Source of the DNA: Deltaproteobacteria bacterium
GTDB lineage: Bacteria > Myxococcota_A > UBA9160 > SMWR01
Reading direction: 5' to 3'
Assembly (NCBI GenBank): GCA_019310425.1
Contig: JAFDEI010000004.1
Span: 1-47,048 of the forward strand
Length of the DNA: 47,048 nucleotides
The notes beneath the pieces were generated by a model. It was not told the DNA's origin. It searched no databases and worked only from the letters and a program-made list of their open reading frames with translations. Shown here piece after piece: positions 9,003 to 17,562 of the stretch (its first letter is position 1; every line of letters starts with the position of its first letter). Made by a program: the position numbers and the translations under genes.

Positions 9003-9084
9003 ACCGAATTCACCCGCAAACTTTCGACGATCGGGTCCGGTTTTCGCCAACGTCTTCCGGTCGGCGTGTTATGTTGTCCGCCGA

Positions 9085-9606
9085 ATGCAGACGGTCGAGA
9101 TCACACGCGTCGATACCCCGATCGGTCAACTGCGCGTGGGTTCCACGGACAAGGGCCTCGCGTACATCGAGTTGCCTCACGCGAGTGGCTGCGGCCTGCG
9201 CGGCTGGCTCCACCATCACTTCCCCGACACGCAATGCGTCGAGCAGATCGACCGGAACCGCACGGTCGTCGAGCAGCTTCTCGAATACCTGGCCGGCGAC
9301 CGGACGGATTTCGATCTGCCGCTCGACCTGCGCGGAACGGAGTTCCAGCGGCGTGTCTGGGACGCACTCCAGGAAATCCCGTTCGGTGAAAAGCGCAGCT
9401 ATCGCGACATCGCCAAGGCGATTGGTCGCCCGAAGGCCGTGCGTGCGGTGGGCGCCGCGAACGGCTCGAATCCGGTGTCTCTCGTGGTTCCCTGCCACCG
9501 CGTGATCAACTCGGACGGCAAGCTCGGGGGCTACGGTGGCGGGCTCACGCTCAAAGCCCGTCTGCTCGCGATGGAGAGCCGCCCAGGCGCAGATCGCCTG
9601 CTCTAA
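9085..9606 (+). CDS. ogt: Methylated-DNA--protein-cysteine methyltransferase
   Basis: A 173-residue suicide repair protein that moves the alkyl group from O6-alkylguanine to its own cysteine. The active site PCHRVI (Cys in VVPCHRVINSDG) is preceded by the DNA-binding helix region SYRDIAKAIGRPKAVRAVG with the arginine finger, and by GTEFQRRVWDALQEIPFGE. The C-terminal GGYGGGLTLKARLLAME is standard. The length matches Ogt without an Ada regulatory domain. A TATGTT at 9070-9075 just before the ATG would give a very short leader if used as a -10. It converges with the PLP enzyme gene with only two bases between the stops. Confidence 0.94.
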   Translation: MQTVEITRVDTPIGQLRVGSTDKGLAYIELPHASGCGLRGWLHHHFPDTQCVEQIDRNRTVVEQLLEYLAGDRTDFDLPLDLRGTEFQRRVWDALQEIPFGEKRSYRDIAKAIGRPKAVRAVGAANGSNPVSLVVPCHRVINSDGKLGGYGGGLTLKARLLAMESRPGADRLL

Positions 9607-9608
9607 GG

Positions 9609-10796
9609 CTAGATCGCCCGTAGGGCCTGCTCGAGGTCTGCAATCAGGTCGTCGCAGTCCTCGATCCCGCAGGCGTAGCGGATCAGTGAGTCGGTAATCC
9701 CCATCTTCATGCGCTCCTCGCGCGGCACGTCCCAGAACGACATCGTGACAGGCATCTCGATCAGTGATTCCACCCCGCCCAGGCTCGGCGCGATGTAGGG
9801 AATCCGGCAGGCATCGACGAAGCGCATCGCTCCCTCGAGGTCGGTCTCGAGCTCGAAGGTCACGACACCGCCGAAGCCCCGCATCAGCTTGGCTGCGGTC
9901 GAGTGGTCGGGGTGGCTCTCGAGGCCCGGATACCAGACCCGACGTACGGCGTCCTGCTCCTCGAGCCAGCGCGCCATCCGCAGAGCGTTTGCGTTGTGGC
10001 GTTCGACCCGCAGCGACAGCGTTTTGAGGCCGCGCAGCAGCAAGTAGGCGGCGTGAGGATCGATCACGCCGCCGAGCACGCCGACCGCCTCGCGGACGGG
10101 CGCGATGGCCTCGGCCGAGCCGATGGCACAGCCCGCCAGCAGGTCGTTGTGCCCCCCGAGGAACTTCGTCGCGCTGTGGATCACATAGTCGGCACCGCCG
10201 TCGAGTGCCCGTTGACTCACCGGGCTCGCAAAGGTCGAGTCGATCACGACCTTGACGCCGCGCGCGTGGCAGACGCGAACTGTCTCCTCGATATCGATCA
10301 CGCGCAGGTACGGGTTCGTCGGCGATTCAGTGAAGAAGAGCGCGGTGTCGTCGCGGATCGCCGCGGCCAGCGCCTTGGTATCGGCAGGCTCGATCACGGT
10401 GGTCTCGACGTCGAGTTTGACGAGGTAGTCACGGATGAATTGCCGCGTGCGCCGATAGCAGTCGCCCGTGACGATCAGGTGCGCACCCTTCGGCAGCAGC
10501 GCGAGGAACAGAGTCGTCGCGGCACACATTCCCGAAGCGAACAGCACTGCGGACTCGCCACCCTCGAGTTCGCAGAGTTTGCGCTCGACGGCAGCCCAGG
10601 TCGGGTTCCCGTAGCGGCCGTACTCCTCGCGCTCGAGCCGGCCCTCCTGGAATGCGCACAGCTCGGCCGAATCCTTGAACCAGAAGGTCGAGGTCTGGAA
10701 GATCGGCGTCGTCACCGAGTTGGCGAAGTGGTGGTCGCGCTCACCGGCGTGCACGGAACGGGTCGAATCACCGTTTCGATCGGGCTTCTTGCCCAT
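9609..10796 (-). CDS. Cys/Met metabolism PLP-dependent enzyme (cystathionine gamma-synthase/lyase type)
   Basis: A 395-residue fold-type I PLP enzyme of the transsulfuration group. Recognisable elements are the SVTTPIFQTSTF N-terminal arm, EYGRYGNPTWAAVERKLCELEGGE around the cofactor phosphate, SGMCAATT, the ESPTNPYLRVIDI segment, the Asp in VVIDSTFASP and the PLP lysine in HSATKFLGGHNDL. The C-terminal IPYIAPSLGGVESLIE places it with MetB, MetC, CGL or O-acetylhomoserine sulfhydrylase relatives; sequence reading cannot separate these. ATG at 10796 is preferred over 10820 because a GAGAG ribosome site precedes it. I looked for a SAM-type riboswitch in the 196 bases upstream and did not find a convincing one. 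Confidence 0.9.
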   Translation of the reverse strand: MGKKPDRNGDSTRSVHAGERDHHFANSVTTPIFQTSTFWFKDSAELCAFQEGRLEREEYGRYGNPTWAAVERKLCELEGGESAVLFASGMCAATTLFLALLPKGAHLIVTGDCYRRTRQFIRDYLVKLDVETTVIEPADTKALAAAIRDDTALFFTESPTNPYLRVIDIEETVRVCHARGVKVVIDSTFASPVSQRALDGGADYVIHSATKFLGGHNDLLAGCAIGSAEAIAPVREAVGVLGGVIDPHAAYLLLRGLKTLSLRVERHNANALRMARWLEEQDAVRRVWYPGLESHPDHSTAAKLMRGFGGVVTFELETDLEGAMRFVDACRIPYIAPSLGGVESLIEMPVTMSFWDVPREERMKMGITDSLIRYACGIEDCDDLIADLEQALRAI

Positions 10797-10992
10797 GTTA
10801 TTCTCTCGTCGTCGTGGCACTTAGCAGTTCGGGTGTGGATCCCTGAGACGGCTGGTCCGAGGGCCTGCAAATGCCGGAAATCGCCCAAAACACGGTCGAA
10901 CCCGAGGAATCGAGCTTAGGAGGGTGGAATTCCGCCGTCAACCGGAGCCGAGAGGCGGGCTAAAACCCCCTCGGCCAGTGCCTCCGAAACGC

Positions 10993-13900
10993 CTACTCGA
11001 TGTAGCCGAGCGCCCGCAGCGCCTCTTCCTCCGCGCTGCTGAGCGTCGATTCTCCACCCTCGGCGGCGGTCGACTTCGCGAACTGCTCGTTCGCATCCGC
11101 GAGCGCGCGCAGCTCGCCCGCAACCGCGGTCTGTTCCGCGATTCTGTTCTCGGTCTCGCCCGGGTCGCGCACGATGTCGAAGAGCTCGGCCGATGCGAGC
11201 CCGCGGGGGTTGCCCTCGTTCGCTTCGATCAGCTTCCAGTCCATCGAACGGAGCGAGCGCAACACATTGCCCTCGTGGTCCTCCTCCGAGAACGCCACCC
11301 GGTCCTTTTCGGAGCGCCCGGCGAAGCCTCGGACGAGGTCGAGCCCCTGCATCGCTTCTGGGATCGCGGCACCCGTCTGGGCGATCAGGGTCGGACTGAC
11401 GTCGATCAGCCGCGCGATGTGATTGCGCGCGTCCGGGATGGATGCGCGCTGGGCATTCGCCCACTTCACGACCAGCGGGACGTGAATCTGCTCGTCGTAG
11501 AGGGTGAGTCCGTGCCACCAGCCGCCGTGTTCGTAGAACTCTTCACCGTGGTCTGAGGTCAACGCGATCACGCTGTCGTCGTAGACTCCGAGCGCGCGCA
11601 GCTTTGCGATCAGCTTGGCGATGTTGGCGTCGAGGAACTCGATCTCGCCTTCGTACAGGTGATGCATCTCCGCGGCCCGTTCGGGGTCCGGGTGTTGGTT
11701 CGACACGCGGGCGATGCCCTGGCCGTCGTAAGGGTGCGCAAAGTACGGGTCGTGCGGGTCCATGTAGTGGAGGAAGAGGAAGAAGCGGCTGTCGGCGTGG
11801 CGGTCGAGGTAGTCGAACGCCGCCATGTTCACGGTTCCGGAGTCCTGGTAGAAGTCGCCCACGCGCAGGCCGGGCTTGAGCTTGAACCAGACGCTTCGCG
11901 CGATCTGGTAGAGGATCAGCTTCGACGACGACTCCTCTGAACCGGCGAGGTAGTCGGGGCCGAGGTAGTGATATTCGTCGTAGCCCTGATCGAAGCCGAA
12001 GCTCGGTGCAAGATTGATGTTCGAGACGATTCCGCCGGTTGCGTAGCCGCGTTCCTGCATCACCTCGGCGATCAGCTGGATGTCTTGTGATAGAGCGGAT
12101 GGTTTCGACATCGCGCCGTGGCTCGATGGTACCAGGGACGTGAGCAGCGAGGCCGTCGCGGGCTTGGTCCAGGAGGCGTGGGAATAGGCATTGAAGAGAT
12201 GGCCTCCGTCTCCTGCGAGGCTGCAGATCGCGGGCGTCCGCACTTTCTTCGCGCCGTAGCAGGAAAGGTGATCGGCGCGCAGCGTGTCGACCATGATCAG
12301 GATCACGTTTGGACGGTTCTCGAGGCCCGCGGGCACGGCCGGTGCCTCCGGGAGCGCGGGTCCCCCGCCCACCACCGCAGCCGAGGTCACTGCGCCGCCG
12401 AGAACGACGATCATGAGCAGTGCGATCGCGCGCGAAGGGCGCACGATTTCACCCGCACGCCCGCGGAACAGCCTCGGGCCGAAAACGAACAGCAGCAGCG
12501 CGATCGCTCCAGCTGCACCCAATACGCCGAGCAGGACCGGCAACGGTGGCAGCTGTTCGAGGAAGACATCGCGCCGAAGCCGGAAGACCGTGATCGCGAG
12601 GCCGAACGGGATCAGAGTTGCGATGACCCCGAGCGACGGAACCCAGCCTCGAATTTCGTCGTGATCCATGGGCAGCGCCGCGAGCACCGCTCCGCCGACG
12701 AGGCCCATTCCACCGAGCACCGACGCGTAGGCGAGCGGGCCATACCACAGAACCTGGCCTTCGTTGCCGAAGCCCCCCAGGGCGATCACGAAGGCCTCGA
12801 CGACGCCGATCAGGAGACCGGACAAGATGCCGGCGCCGAGCCCGTAACCCGCGGAAGCCTTGAGCCGCTCCGAAAACGGCGGCGGGGGTGTGACATCGGC
12901 GCTCCGCGCCTCCCGCTCCTGCTCCGTCTCGAGGCTCACGGCCGCGGCGGCCGCCGCGGCGTAATCGACCTGCTCGCCGTCGACGAGACAGTAGGCCGGG
13001 GTGTAGTCGGGCTTGCGGATCCACCAGAAGATGCCGCCGAACAACGTCATTGCTTCTGCTGCCCAGAAGCCGAGTGCGGCCGAGACGATGGCCTTGTCGG
13101 GACCGATCATGTTGCCCAGCAGCACCAGTTGTGCGGCTTCGCGGATGCCCTCGCCCGCGATCGTGAACGGCGACAGCACCGTTGCGAGGATCTGGATCGA
13201 CGAACCGAACGCGATCGGCCAGAACTCGGCGTTCTCGGCCGATATTGCGAGCGCGGTGAAGTAGTACATCGCGGCGGTCGAGAAATGCACCACGAACGAC
13301 AACGCGAAGGCCTGGATCACGAGGGCACGCTTGCCGCGGTAGGCCGCTGCCGAGTGCGACACGCGCAGTACGAGTCCCTCGAGCCGCGCCTTGCCCGGAA
13401 TCGGCAGGTGCTCGAGCGCCCACTGGATCAGCCCCGGATACCAGAGCACGAGCATCAGCGCGGCGATCAGCCCGAGACAGAACGGAACCGTCAATATCGC
13501 GATCAAGCGCGCGTTTTCGCCGAAGATCTTGATTCCGAACGGGAGCGCGACGAGGAAGGACAGGAAGATCCCGGAAAAGCCGATCACTTTCTCGAGTGCG
13601 GTGGTGGCGGTGACTTCGATGGTCTTGCCGCTGAAGCGGGCCGCGTCGTAGAGCTTGTAACCGTCGAGGCCCGCGGTGCTCGGTAGGAAGGTGCCGATGA
13701 AGCGGCCGATCAAGAACGATCCGAAGATATGGCGGAACGGCAGCACGATCGATTGGCCGAACAGCAGTAGCCTCCAGCGGTACATCGACGCCAGGATGCC
13801 GATGAACTTGATACCTGTTGCGAGCGCGACGAAGGTCCAGAAAGTGCCCGGGTCGAGGTTGGTCAGCGTATCCATGACCAGCCGCCCGGCGGCTACCCGG

Positions 13901-14067
13901 CTGCCGTCTTCCATCGTCACCGGATGGCCGAGCAGCAGCCAGAAGACGCGGATGGTCACCCAAGCCTTGAGCAGGTTGAAGATCCGCCCTCGCCAGGGCT
14001 GCTGGACGAACTTCGCGACCAGCAGCGCGAACACGGCGACTGCGGAGATTTCGAGGAACACGAGCAT
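10993..14067 (-). CDS. Fusion of flippase-like (LPG synthase TM) domain to sulfatase/phosphotransferase-like domain
   Basis: A 1024-residue polytopic membrane protein. Residues 1-350 look like a UPF0104/lysylphosphatidylglycerol-synthase transmembrane domain, with GRFIGTFLPSTAGLDGYKLY and TTALEKVIGFSG. After an Ala-rich, Pro-rich linker, residues 405-565 form a second membrane block. Residues 586-1000 are an alkaline-phosphatase-superfamily domain facing the periplasm: first metal Asp in MVDTLRADH (Asp594), PHDPYFAH and TSDHGEEFYEHG (Asp839, His840). Where sulfatases have C/S-x-P-x-R, this protein has T634-K-P-A-T, so a threonine nucleophile is expected, as in phosphoethanolamine and phosphoglycerol transferases. 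It ends EEEALRALGYIE. A GGAG ribosome site precedes ATG 14067. I infer transfer or hydrolysis of a lipid-linked phosphate headgroup; no substrate can be named. Confidence 0.85.
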   Translation of the reverse strand: MLVFLEISAVAVFALLVAKFVQQPWRGRIFNLLKAWVTIRVFWLLLGHPVTMEDGSRVAAGRLVMDTLTNLDPGTFWTFVALATGIKFIGILASMYRWRLLLFGQSIVLPFRHIFGSFLIGRFIGTFLPSTAGLDGYKLYDAARFSGKTIEVTATTALEKVIGFSGIFLSFLVALPFGIKIFGENARLIAILTVPFCLGLIAALMLVLWYPGLIQWALEHLPIPGKARLEGLVLRVSHSAAAYRGKRALVIQAFALSFVVHFSTAAMYYFTALAISAENAEFWPIAFGSSIQILATVLSPFTIAGEGIREAAQLVLLGNMIGPDKAIVSAALGFWAAEAMTLFGGIFWWIRKPDYTPAYCLVDGEQVDYAAAAAAAVSLETEQEREARSADVTPPPPFSERLKASAGYGLGAGILSGLLIGVVEAFVIALGGFGNEGQVLWYGPLAYASVLGGMGLVGGAVLAALPMDHDEIRGWVPSLGVIATLIPFGLAITVFRLRRDVFLEQLPPLPVLLGVLGAAGAIALLLFVFGPRLFRGRAGEIVRPSRAIALLMIVVLGGAVTSAAVVGGGPALPEAPAVPAGLENRPNVILIMVDTLRADHLSCYGAKKVRTPAICSLAGDGGHLFNAYSHASWTKPATASLLTSLVPSSHGAMSKPSALSQDIQLIAEVMQERGYATGGIVSNINLAPSFGFDQGYDEYHYLGPDYLAGSEESSSKLILYQIARSVWFKLKPGLRVGDFYQDSGTVNMAAFDYLDRHADSRFFLFLHYMDPHDPYFAHPYDGQGIARVSNQHPDPERAAEMHHLYEGEIEFLDANIAKLIAKLRALGVYDDSVIALTSDHGEEFYEHGGWWHGLTLYDEQIHVPLVVKWANAQRASIPDARNHIARLIDVSPTLIAQTGAAIPEAMQGLDLVRGFAGRSEKDRVAFSEEDHEGNVLRSLRSMDWKLIEANEGNPRGLASAELFDIVRDPGETENRIAEQTAVAGELRALADANEQFAKSTAAEGGESTLSSAEEEALRALGYIE

Positions 14068-14094
14068 CGGGAGTCTCCAGTATTCCCCGCGATC

Positions 14095-14150
14095 TTCCCG
14101 GAGTCCGAGAAGATATTCCCGGAGTCCGAGGAAATTGCCGGGAGTCCGAG
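14095..14150. repeat. Three phased direct repeats upstream of the fusion gene
   Basis: The 15-mer TTCCCGGAGTCCGAG occurs exactly at 14095-14109 and 14116-14130, and imperfectly (TGCCGGGAGTCCGAG) at 14136-14150. Spacing is 21 and 20 bases, about two helical turns, so the copies lie on one DNA face. They start 28 bases upstream of the ATG at 14067 and could be sites for a dimeric or oligomeric regulator; a simple tandem duplication is the alternative. Confidence 0.6.
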
Positions 14151-14356
14151 AAAGTATGAGAGGCGCGCCGCCTCGCCAAGTCGGAAATCGGACCTATCCG
14201 GGCAGTATTGAACCCGCTGGCTTCGATCGAGTTCCTCGGCAAAGTGCAGTGGGCGTCTTCAACTCCGGCTGCTGCGGCATGAAACGACTTTTCCGACCAC
14301 CGCTTCGAGCGTGGCCCGCGGCAGCACGGGAAAGGCCCTCCTTCGGCCCCGGTGCG

Positions 14357-15226
14357 CTACTTCGATGCGGGGTCGGCTTCGAGGATTCCGCGCCGACGGG
14401 TGCTGTAGTCCGCTTCGGTGACTTCGCCGTTGGCGCGCTCGTCCTCGAGGTCGGCGAGGGCCCGCAGCGTCGCGGCCGAAAGGGATGCGGGGATCTGCTT
14501 GCTCACCGCCTCGCTGGGCTTCGGCTCGGGCTCTTCGGGGGCCTCCATCAGGATGGTCCGTCGCACGACCTTGCCGCCTGGCGCAATGTGGGTGCGGCTT
14601 GGCTTCTTGAATATCGGGTTCTCCCAGTCGACCATGACCGCGTTCGGATTCGCGACCATCATGCCGGTCGATACGACTACCCTGAATGCGTTCGTCTCAT
14701 CGCCGATGCGCGGTTCCGGCACCTTCTCGCGCCTGCCGGTCTTCTGGATCTCCCAGTCGACCTTCGATAGATGGATGTACATCGAATCGTCGACCGCAAA
14801 TATGAGGAAGCTGGTCAGGTAGTTGCGGTCGAATACGCCGAAGCGTTTGGCACGGCGCCTGGAGTAGACCACGATGTGCTGGTTCGGGTCGGCCTGACTG
14901 AATGCGTTCGAGAGGTGGTCGGCGATCTCGTACAGCGCTTCGGTCGGGATCGCGGGCATCCGTTGGATCGACTTCTTGGTCTCCACCCGCACATCGAGGC
15001 GCGAGAGAATATGGGCCATCCGAACCGGCGCGATCTGCAGCGGATGGGCGAAATCCTGCTCGACCGCTTTACCGCCGCGCTTCTCCTGGACGAGGACGAT
15101 GCGCGTACTCGCGTTTTCGAAGAAGGTATTGCGAACGGTCCGGGTGATGCATCCCGAGCCCAGGATCGTCATCGCCGCGAGGATCGCGAACGCGCTCGTC
15201 GAGATTGGATTTCGGAGCATCGGCAT
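14357..15226 (-). CDS. Lipoprotein with SHOCT-like C-terminus, unknown function
   Basis: A 289-residue exported protein with a signal peptide ending in the lipobox LGSGC (Cys at about residue 26), so it should be a lipid-anchored envelope protein. The middle region is mixed alpha/beta with repeated IVLVQEK, HIVVYSRRRAK and FLIFAVDDSMYIHLSKVDWE strands and no catalytic motif I recognise. The last 40 residues (ATLRALADLEDERANGEVTE and onward) resemble the short SHOCT helix-turn motif. The start could be ATG 15226 or ATG 15220; neither has a clear ribosome site. It follows feoB by 37 bases on the same strand and may be co-transcribed with it, but nothing in it shows an iron role. Confidence 0.75.
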   Translation of the reverse strand: MPMLRNPISTSAFAILAAMTILGSGCITRTVRNTFFENASTRIVLVQEKRGGKAVEQDFAHPLQIAPVRMAHILSRLDVRVETKKSIQRMPAIPTEALYEIADHLSNAFSQADPNQHIVVYSRRRAKRFGVFDRNYLTSFLIFAVDDSMYIHLSKVDWEIQKTGRREKVPEPRIGDETNAFRVVVSTGMMVANPNAVMVDWENPIFKKPSRTHIAPGGKVVRRTILMEAPEEPEPKPSEAVSKQIPASLSAATLRALADLEDERANGEVTEADYSTRRRGILEADPASK

Positions 15227-15263
15227 CGCGCGAAGAGGCTATCGCAATCCGGCGGGTCGCGTT

Positions 15264-17156
15264 TCAGGCTGCAGCGTCGAGGTATCGGACGATTCGGTAG
15301 GTGGCGAAGCTCGCCCCGTACGCGAGCGCGAGCAGATAGCTGAACGCGAATGCGGGCCAGCGCCAGGAGTTCGTCTCGCGGCGGATGATCGCGAGCGTCG
15401 AGACACACTGCAGCGCGAACACGAAGAAGACCAGCAGCGACGCGACCGTGGCGGGCGTGAAGACCTTCCGGCCGGTTCTCGGGTCGACGTCCGCGCGGAT
15501 CGCCTCGCGCAGCGACGTTCCCTCGTCCGAAGCTGCGTAGATCTGCGCCAGCGTCGCCACGATCACCTCGCGCGCTGCCAGGCTGCCGATCAGGCCGACC
15601 GCGATCTTCCAGTCGAAGCCCAGCGGCGCGACGAGAGGCTCGAGGGCGTGTCCCGCGCGTCCCGCATAGCTGTGTTCGAGCGCGTGGCGACTCGCCGCGG
15701 GCGCATCGGCGCCCGCTGGCGGGTCGACGGTCGGGAAAGTCAGCAGGAACCAGAGCGCAATGGAGACGGTCAGGATGATGGTGCCGGCGCGGCGCAGGAA
15801 TGCGCTCACGCTGCCCCAGACCTGGCTCACGAGCAGCCGCGCGGTGGGCATGCGATAGGGCGGCAGCTCCATGTAGAACGGCAATGAGTCGCGCTTCAGC
15901 AGTGTGCGGGTGAGAATCGTCGCGACGATCAGCGCCGAGACTGAACCGAGGAGGTAGAGCCCGAGCAGTGCGAGCCCCTGGAGTCCGATCGGTCCCCAGA
16001 CCGCCTGCGCGGGTACGAATGCGGCGATCAGCAGTGCGAATACGGGCAGCCGCGCCGAACACGTGATCAGCGGCGCGACCAGGATCGTCACCAGGCGGTC
16101 GCGCGCCGACGGGACTGTGCGCGTCGCCATGATGCCGGGGATTGCGCACGCGAAGGAGGAAAGCAGCGATACGAACGCGCGCCCCTCGAGCCCGACGCGG
16201 CCCATGAAGCGGTCGATGACGAACGCCGCACGCGCCATGTAGCCGATGTCCTCGAGCAGGTAGAGCAGCGTAAAGAGCAGCGTGATCTGAGGCACGAAGA
16301 TGATGACCGATCCGACGCCCGCGATCAGGCCGTCAGCGATGAAATCCGCGAGTAAGCCCGCCGGGAGCGTGGCGTGGACGCGCCCTGCCGCCCAGCCGAT
16401 TCCACCGTCGATCAGGTCCATCGCGGGCGTCGCCCAGGCGAAGATCAGCTGGAAGAAGGTGATCATTACGGCTGCGAAGAGCAGCGTGCCCGCGACCGGG
16501 TGGAGGATGATGCGATCGATCGCCTCAGTGGTGCGGCTCACGCCGGGCCGCGAAGTGAGTACGCTCGCGAGGATGGAATCGACCCAGCCCGCGCGATCTT
16601 CGGCGCTTACGGGCGGGGGAATCTGTGGCCGGCTCCAGTGCTCCGGGTCCGCGAGCAGGTGGCGCAGTGCGCCCATGCCGATGCCCTTGTGCCCCACAAC
16701 GCCGATCACGGGGATTCCGAGCGCGCGCTCGAGGCGTGGCAGGTCGAGCACGCCCCCTCGCGCATGTAGTTCGTCGGTCATCGTGAGGACGAGGCAGGTA
16801 GGGGTGTCGTGGCGCAGCACCTGCGCGAGGACGAGCAGCGAACGCTCGAGGGTGCAGGCATCCGCGATGACTGCGAGTGCGTTTGGGGCCTCCCCGATCT
16901 TGCCGTCGATGACACCACAGACGACTTCTTCATCCGGGCTGATCGCATTCAGGCTGTAGGTGCCCGGCAGATCGATCACGATCGTTTCGCGCCGATCGAG
17001 GAGCACGCGGCCTTCGCGACGTTCTACGGTAACGCCGGGATAGTTTCCGACCTTCGCCCGCATCCCGGTGAGGGCGTTGAAGAGAGTCGTCTTTCCCGAG
17101 TTCGGAGATCCGATCAGACCCAGACGAAGCGACGTCGGAAACGTCGCTGAGGTCAT
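15264..17156 (-). CDS. feoB: Ferrous iron transport protein B
   Basis: The 630-residue inner-membrane Fe(II) permease with a cytosolic G domain. G1 is GSPNSGKTT, G2 lies in GNYPGVTVE and G3 is DLPGTYSL. The usual G4 NxxD reads TMTD and the G5 SAxKG-type motif reads GHKGIG, which are unusual. The membrane domain keeps the two Cys-containing gate motifs, SSFACAIPGIMATRT and APLITCSARLPVFALL, and SLAAREVIVATL. It is shorter than the enterobacterial protein, as in many other phyla. The ATG overlaps the feoA stop (ATGA), giving translational coupling, and the Fur-box-like site upstream of feoA should control both. Confidence 0.95.
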   Translation of the reverse strand: MTSATFPTSLRLGLIGSPNSGKTTLFNALTGMRAKVGNYPGVTVERREGRVLLDRRETIVIDLPGTYSLNAISPDEEVVCGVIDGKIGEAPNALAVIADACTLERSLLVLAQVLRHDTPTCLVLTMTDELHARGGVLDLPRLERALGIPVIGVVGHKGIGMGALRHLLADPEHWSRPQIPPPVSAEDRAGWVDSILASVLTSRPGVSRTTEAIDRIILHPVAGTLLFAAVMITFFQLIFAWATPAMDLIDGGIGWAAGRVHATLPAGLLADFIADGLIAGVGSVIIFVPQITLLFTLLYLLEDIGYMARAAFVIDRFMGRVGLEGRAFVSLLSSFACAIPGIMATRTVPSARDRLVTILVAPLITCSARLPVFALLIAAFVPAQAVWGPIGLQGLALLGLYLLGSVSALIVATILTRTLLKRDSLPFYMELPPYRMPTARLLVSQVWGSVSAFLRRAGTIILTVSIALWFLLTFPTVDPPAGADAPAASRHALEHSYAGRAGHALEPLVAPLGFDWKIAVGLIGSLAAREVIVATLAQIYAASDEGTSLREAIRADVDPRTGRKVFTPATVASLLVFFVFALQCVSTLAIIRRETNSWRWPAFAFSYLLALAYGASFATYRIVRYLDAAA

Positions 17157-17455
17157 TCAGTTCTCACCCGGATGAGGCTGGTCTCGGAGGCACGCAGGCA
17201 GATGCGATATCCGCGCAGCCCATAGACGACCGGGTCGCCGAGCGGTGCGCGCTTCAGAATCTCGACCGGGGTTCCGGGAATGAATCCGAGGTCGAGCAGG
17301 CGCTCGCCCTCTGGGCACGACCCGTCGACGCCGATGACGCGCACCGTGTGGCCCGGAGCGAGTGAAGCCAGCGAAACGCCTGGTCGTGCGGGAGTGGAGT
17401 CCAGCGCCGTGATGCTGGAGGCCGGAGTGATGTCAGGAGCGAAGGCAGCAGTCAT
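17153..17455 (-). CDS. feoA: FeoA family protein
   Basis: The small SH3-like partner of FeoB, thought to support its assembly or GTPase activity. The core SLASLAPGHTVRVIGVDG, ERLLDLGFIPGTPVEILKRA, DPVVYGLRGYRICLRASE covers the full FeoA domain. The frame is open up to 17548, but a Fur-box-like site lies at 17477-17495 within that upstream part, and the extension is low-GC and hydrophobic; ATG at 17455 is therefore preferred, giving 100 residues with a short N-terminal extension. The 5' leader would then be very short. Start choice is the main doubt. Confidence 0.88.
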   Translation of the reverse strand: MTAAFAPDITPASSITALDSTPARPGVSLASLAPGHTVRVIGVDGSCPEGERLLDLGFIPGTPVEILKRAPLGDPVVYGLRGYRICLRASETSLIRVRTE

Positions 17456-17476
17456 TGACTGCAAGAATAGCAAAAC

Positions 17477-17495
17477 GAAAACGATTTTCATTTTC
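17477..17495 (-). promoter_or_regulatory. Fur-box-like operator of feoAB
   Basis: On the minus strand the 19-mer GAAAATGAAAATCGTTTTC matches the Fur consensus GATAATGATAATCATTATC at 15 of 19 positions. It lies 22 bases upstream of the preferred feoA ATG, where it would overlap a weak promoter (ATGAAA, 16 bases, TATTCT). The local AT-richness stands out against the surrounding high-GC sequence. Repression by iron-loaded Fur is the expected consequence. Confidence 0.7.
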
Positions 17496-17562
17496 GCAGC
17501 AGATGTTGGCGGAATTTCCCGTCCAATGGGATTTCTCATGAGTTTCAATGCGAACGAGTTCG

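Noticed and set aside
7488-9050. A 520-codon open frame antisense to the sigma-54 regulator
   Set aside because: Fully explained as the shadow of a strongly conserved response regulator; no recognisable domain.
10797-10992. Possible SAM or SAH riboswitch upstream of the Cys/Met PLP enzyme
   Set aside because: None of the conserved core elements I could recall (SAM-I, SAM-II, SAM-IV) appear; only short, unconvincing hairpins.
12118-13686. A 522-codon open frame antisense to the fusion gene
   Set aside because: Charged, low-complexity product with no family-like pattern; the opposite strand has clear membrane and phosphatase-fold motifs. Typical of high-GC shadow frames.
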